From Phoma sp. XZ068 (Eukaryota; Ascomycota; Dothideomycetes; Pleosporales; Didymellaceae), in assembly GCA_004835665.1 (NCBI GenBank), contig RBKR01000010.1, positions 310,001-374,000 on the forward strand: 64,000 nucleotides of DNA, in the 5' to 3' direction. This document shows, piece after piece, positions 63,593 through 64,000 of the stretch. The notes under the pieces were generated by a model, which did not search any database, was not told the DNA's origin, and worked only from the letters and a program-made list of their open reading frames with translations. Within the stretch, counting starts at the first letter, position 1. Every line of letters begins with the position of its first letter. The position numbers were made by a program, and so were the translations under genes.

Positions 63593-63822
63593 TATTGGCA
63601 GGTCTAGAAAGTACGGTGATGTCTGGATCGGAGAGACCGAGACGATCGGGTTGACCGTCGGCCAGGCCGAAGAGCTGAAGTTGAGGCCGTAGATATAAAG
63701 GAATAGGTTGCGCTCTGGAGAAAGGGACAGAGATTTCTCGAATAAAAGATAATTTCAACTCTATTGAGACTTGCGTCACGTGCGCCACAGTATTAGAGTT
63801 CTCATTACGAGTCATACCAACA
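63593..63822 (+). repeat. Solo LTR, copy 3
   Basis: 230 bp from TATTGGCAGGTC to GAGTCATACCAACA, with a TATA box (GATATAAAGGAA) about 100 bp in. It faces copy 2 across 100 bp, giving a long inverted repeat. The sense strand is inferred from the TATA box. Confidence 0.9.
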
Positions 63823-63921
63823 CTGACGATCAGCCTCCGACAAGGATACGGAAGGTCAGCCGGGCTCCCATGTAAGCACAGCAGCGCCGACGCCAGGAAT
63901 ACCGCACGGGCCGTCCGCTTA
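63823..63921 (+). repeat. 99-bp dispersed repeat, copy 2
   Basis: It starts at the base after the LTR (CTGACGATCAGCC) and matches the reverse complement of 37342-37440 with two differences. Lying directly against the LTR, it could be the first part of that element's internal region. Confidence 0.8.
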
Positions 63922-64000
63922 CCGTAACGCAATGACTGCGATCCCTACAATGCACTAACACAGACTTAGTAAGCCCTTATTATGTGCACCGTGCGCTGAG

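Noticed and set aside
1..64000. CRISPR array, tRNA or rRNA genes, bacterial operons
   Set aside because: No regularly spaced repeats, no cloverleaf with the TTCGA box that I could fold, and introns and gene types are fungal.

Overview
The window is nuclear DNA of a filamentous ascomycete. The evidence is genes with short GT-AG introns (mostly 47-103 nt) carrying CTRAC/CTAAT-like branch points, five recognisable Zn2Cys6 binuclear-cluster regulators, and a typical fungal transposon load (pogo/Fot1, Copia, Tad-type LINE and hAT pieces). The gene and repeat types suggest a Pezizomycotina fungus, perhaps a dothideomycete; that lineage is inference. No rRNA, tRNA or CRISPR was recognised.

Gene-bearing blocks: (1) 1-19.5 kb: a disrupted SMP-30-like propeller gene, a CocE/NonD-type serine hydrolase, a PanE/ApbA-like reductase, a secreted five-exon berberine-bridge-like FAD oxidase, a three-exon Zn2Cys6 regulator and a four-exon MHYT membrane sensor. 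Two transposons and a decayed OrsD-like gene lie among them. (2) 32.7-35.9 kb: a damaged ankyrin-repeat gene and a regulator with its zinc cluster far from the N terminus. (3) 38.7-44.1 kb: a regulator whose 3' end runs into a transposon, a metallo-beta-lactamase-fold protein divergent from it, and an MFS transporter, possibly one small regulated unit. (4) 51.3-57.8 kb: a secreted GMC oxidoreductase, a Zn2Cys6 regulator and a short-chain dehydrogenase, plausibly a second unit. (5) 58.7-61.5 kb: two unrecognised spliced genes.

Mobile DNA fills much of the rest. One pogo/Fot1-type element (49.3-51.2 kb) looks complete, with 63-bp inverted repeats, TA duplications and an intact DD35D transposase ending in a CCHC zinc knuckle. 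A relative at 22.1-24.0 kb keeps its ends but has two frameshifts, and a third at 9.2-10.5 kb is badly decayed. A second pogo lineage with a long basic coiled-coil tail occurs at 14.6-16.6 kb and as pieces at 24.7, 38.0-38.8, 45-46.4 and 46.4-47.3 kb. A 5.2-kb Copia element (27.5-32.7 kb) has LTRs identical by eye but lacks the integrase core. Two 5'-truncated LINE copies end in (AACC)n. Three copies of another LTR lie at 59.8-60.0 and 63.3-63.8 kb, two of them as a near-perfect inverted pair.

All exon joins were inferred by eye from splice signals, reading frame and remembered family motifs; no search was run.
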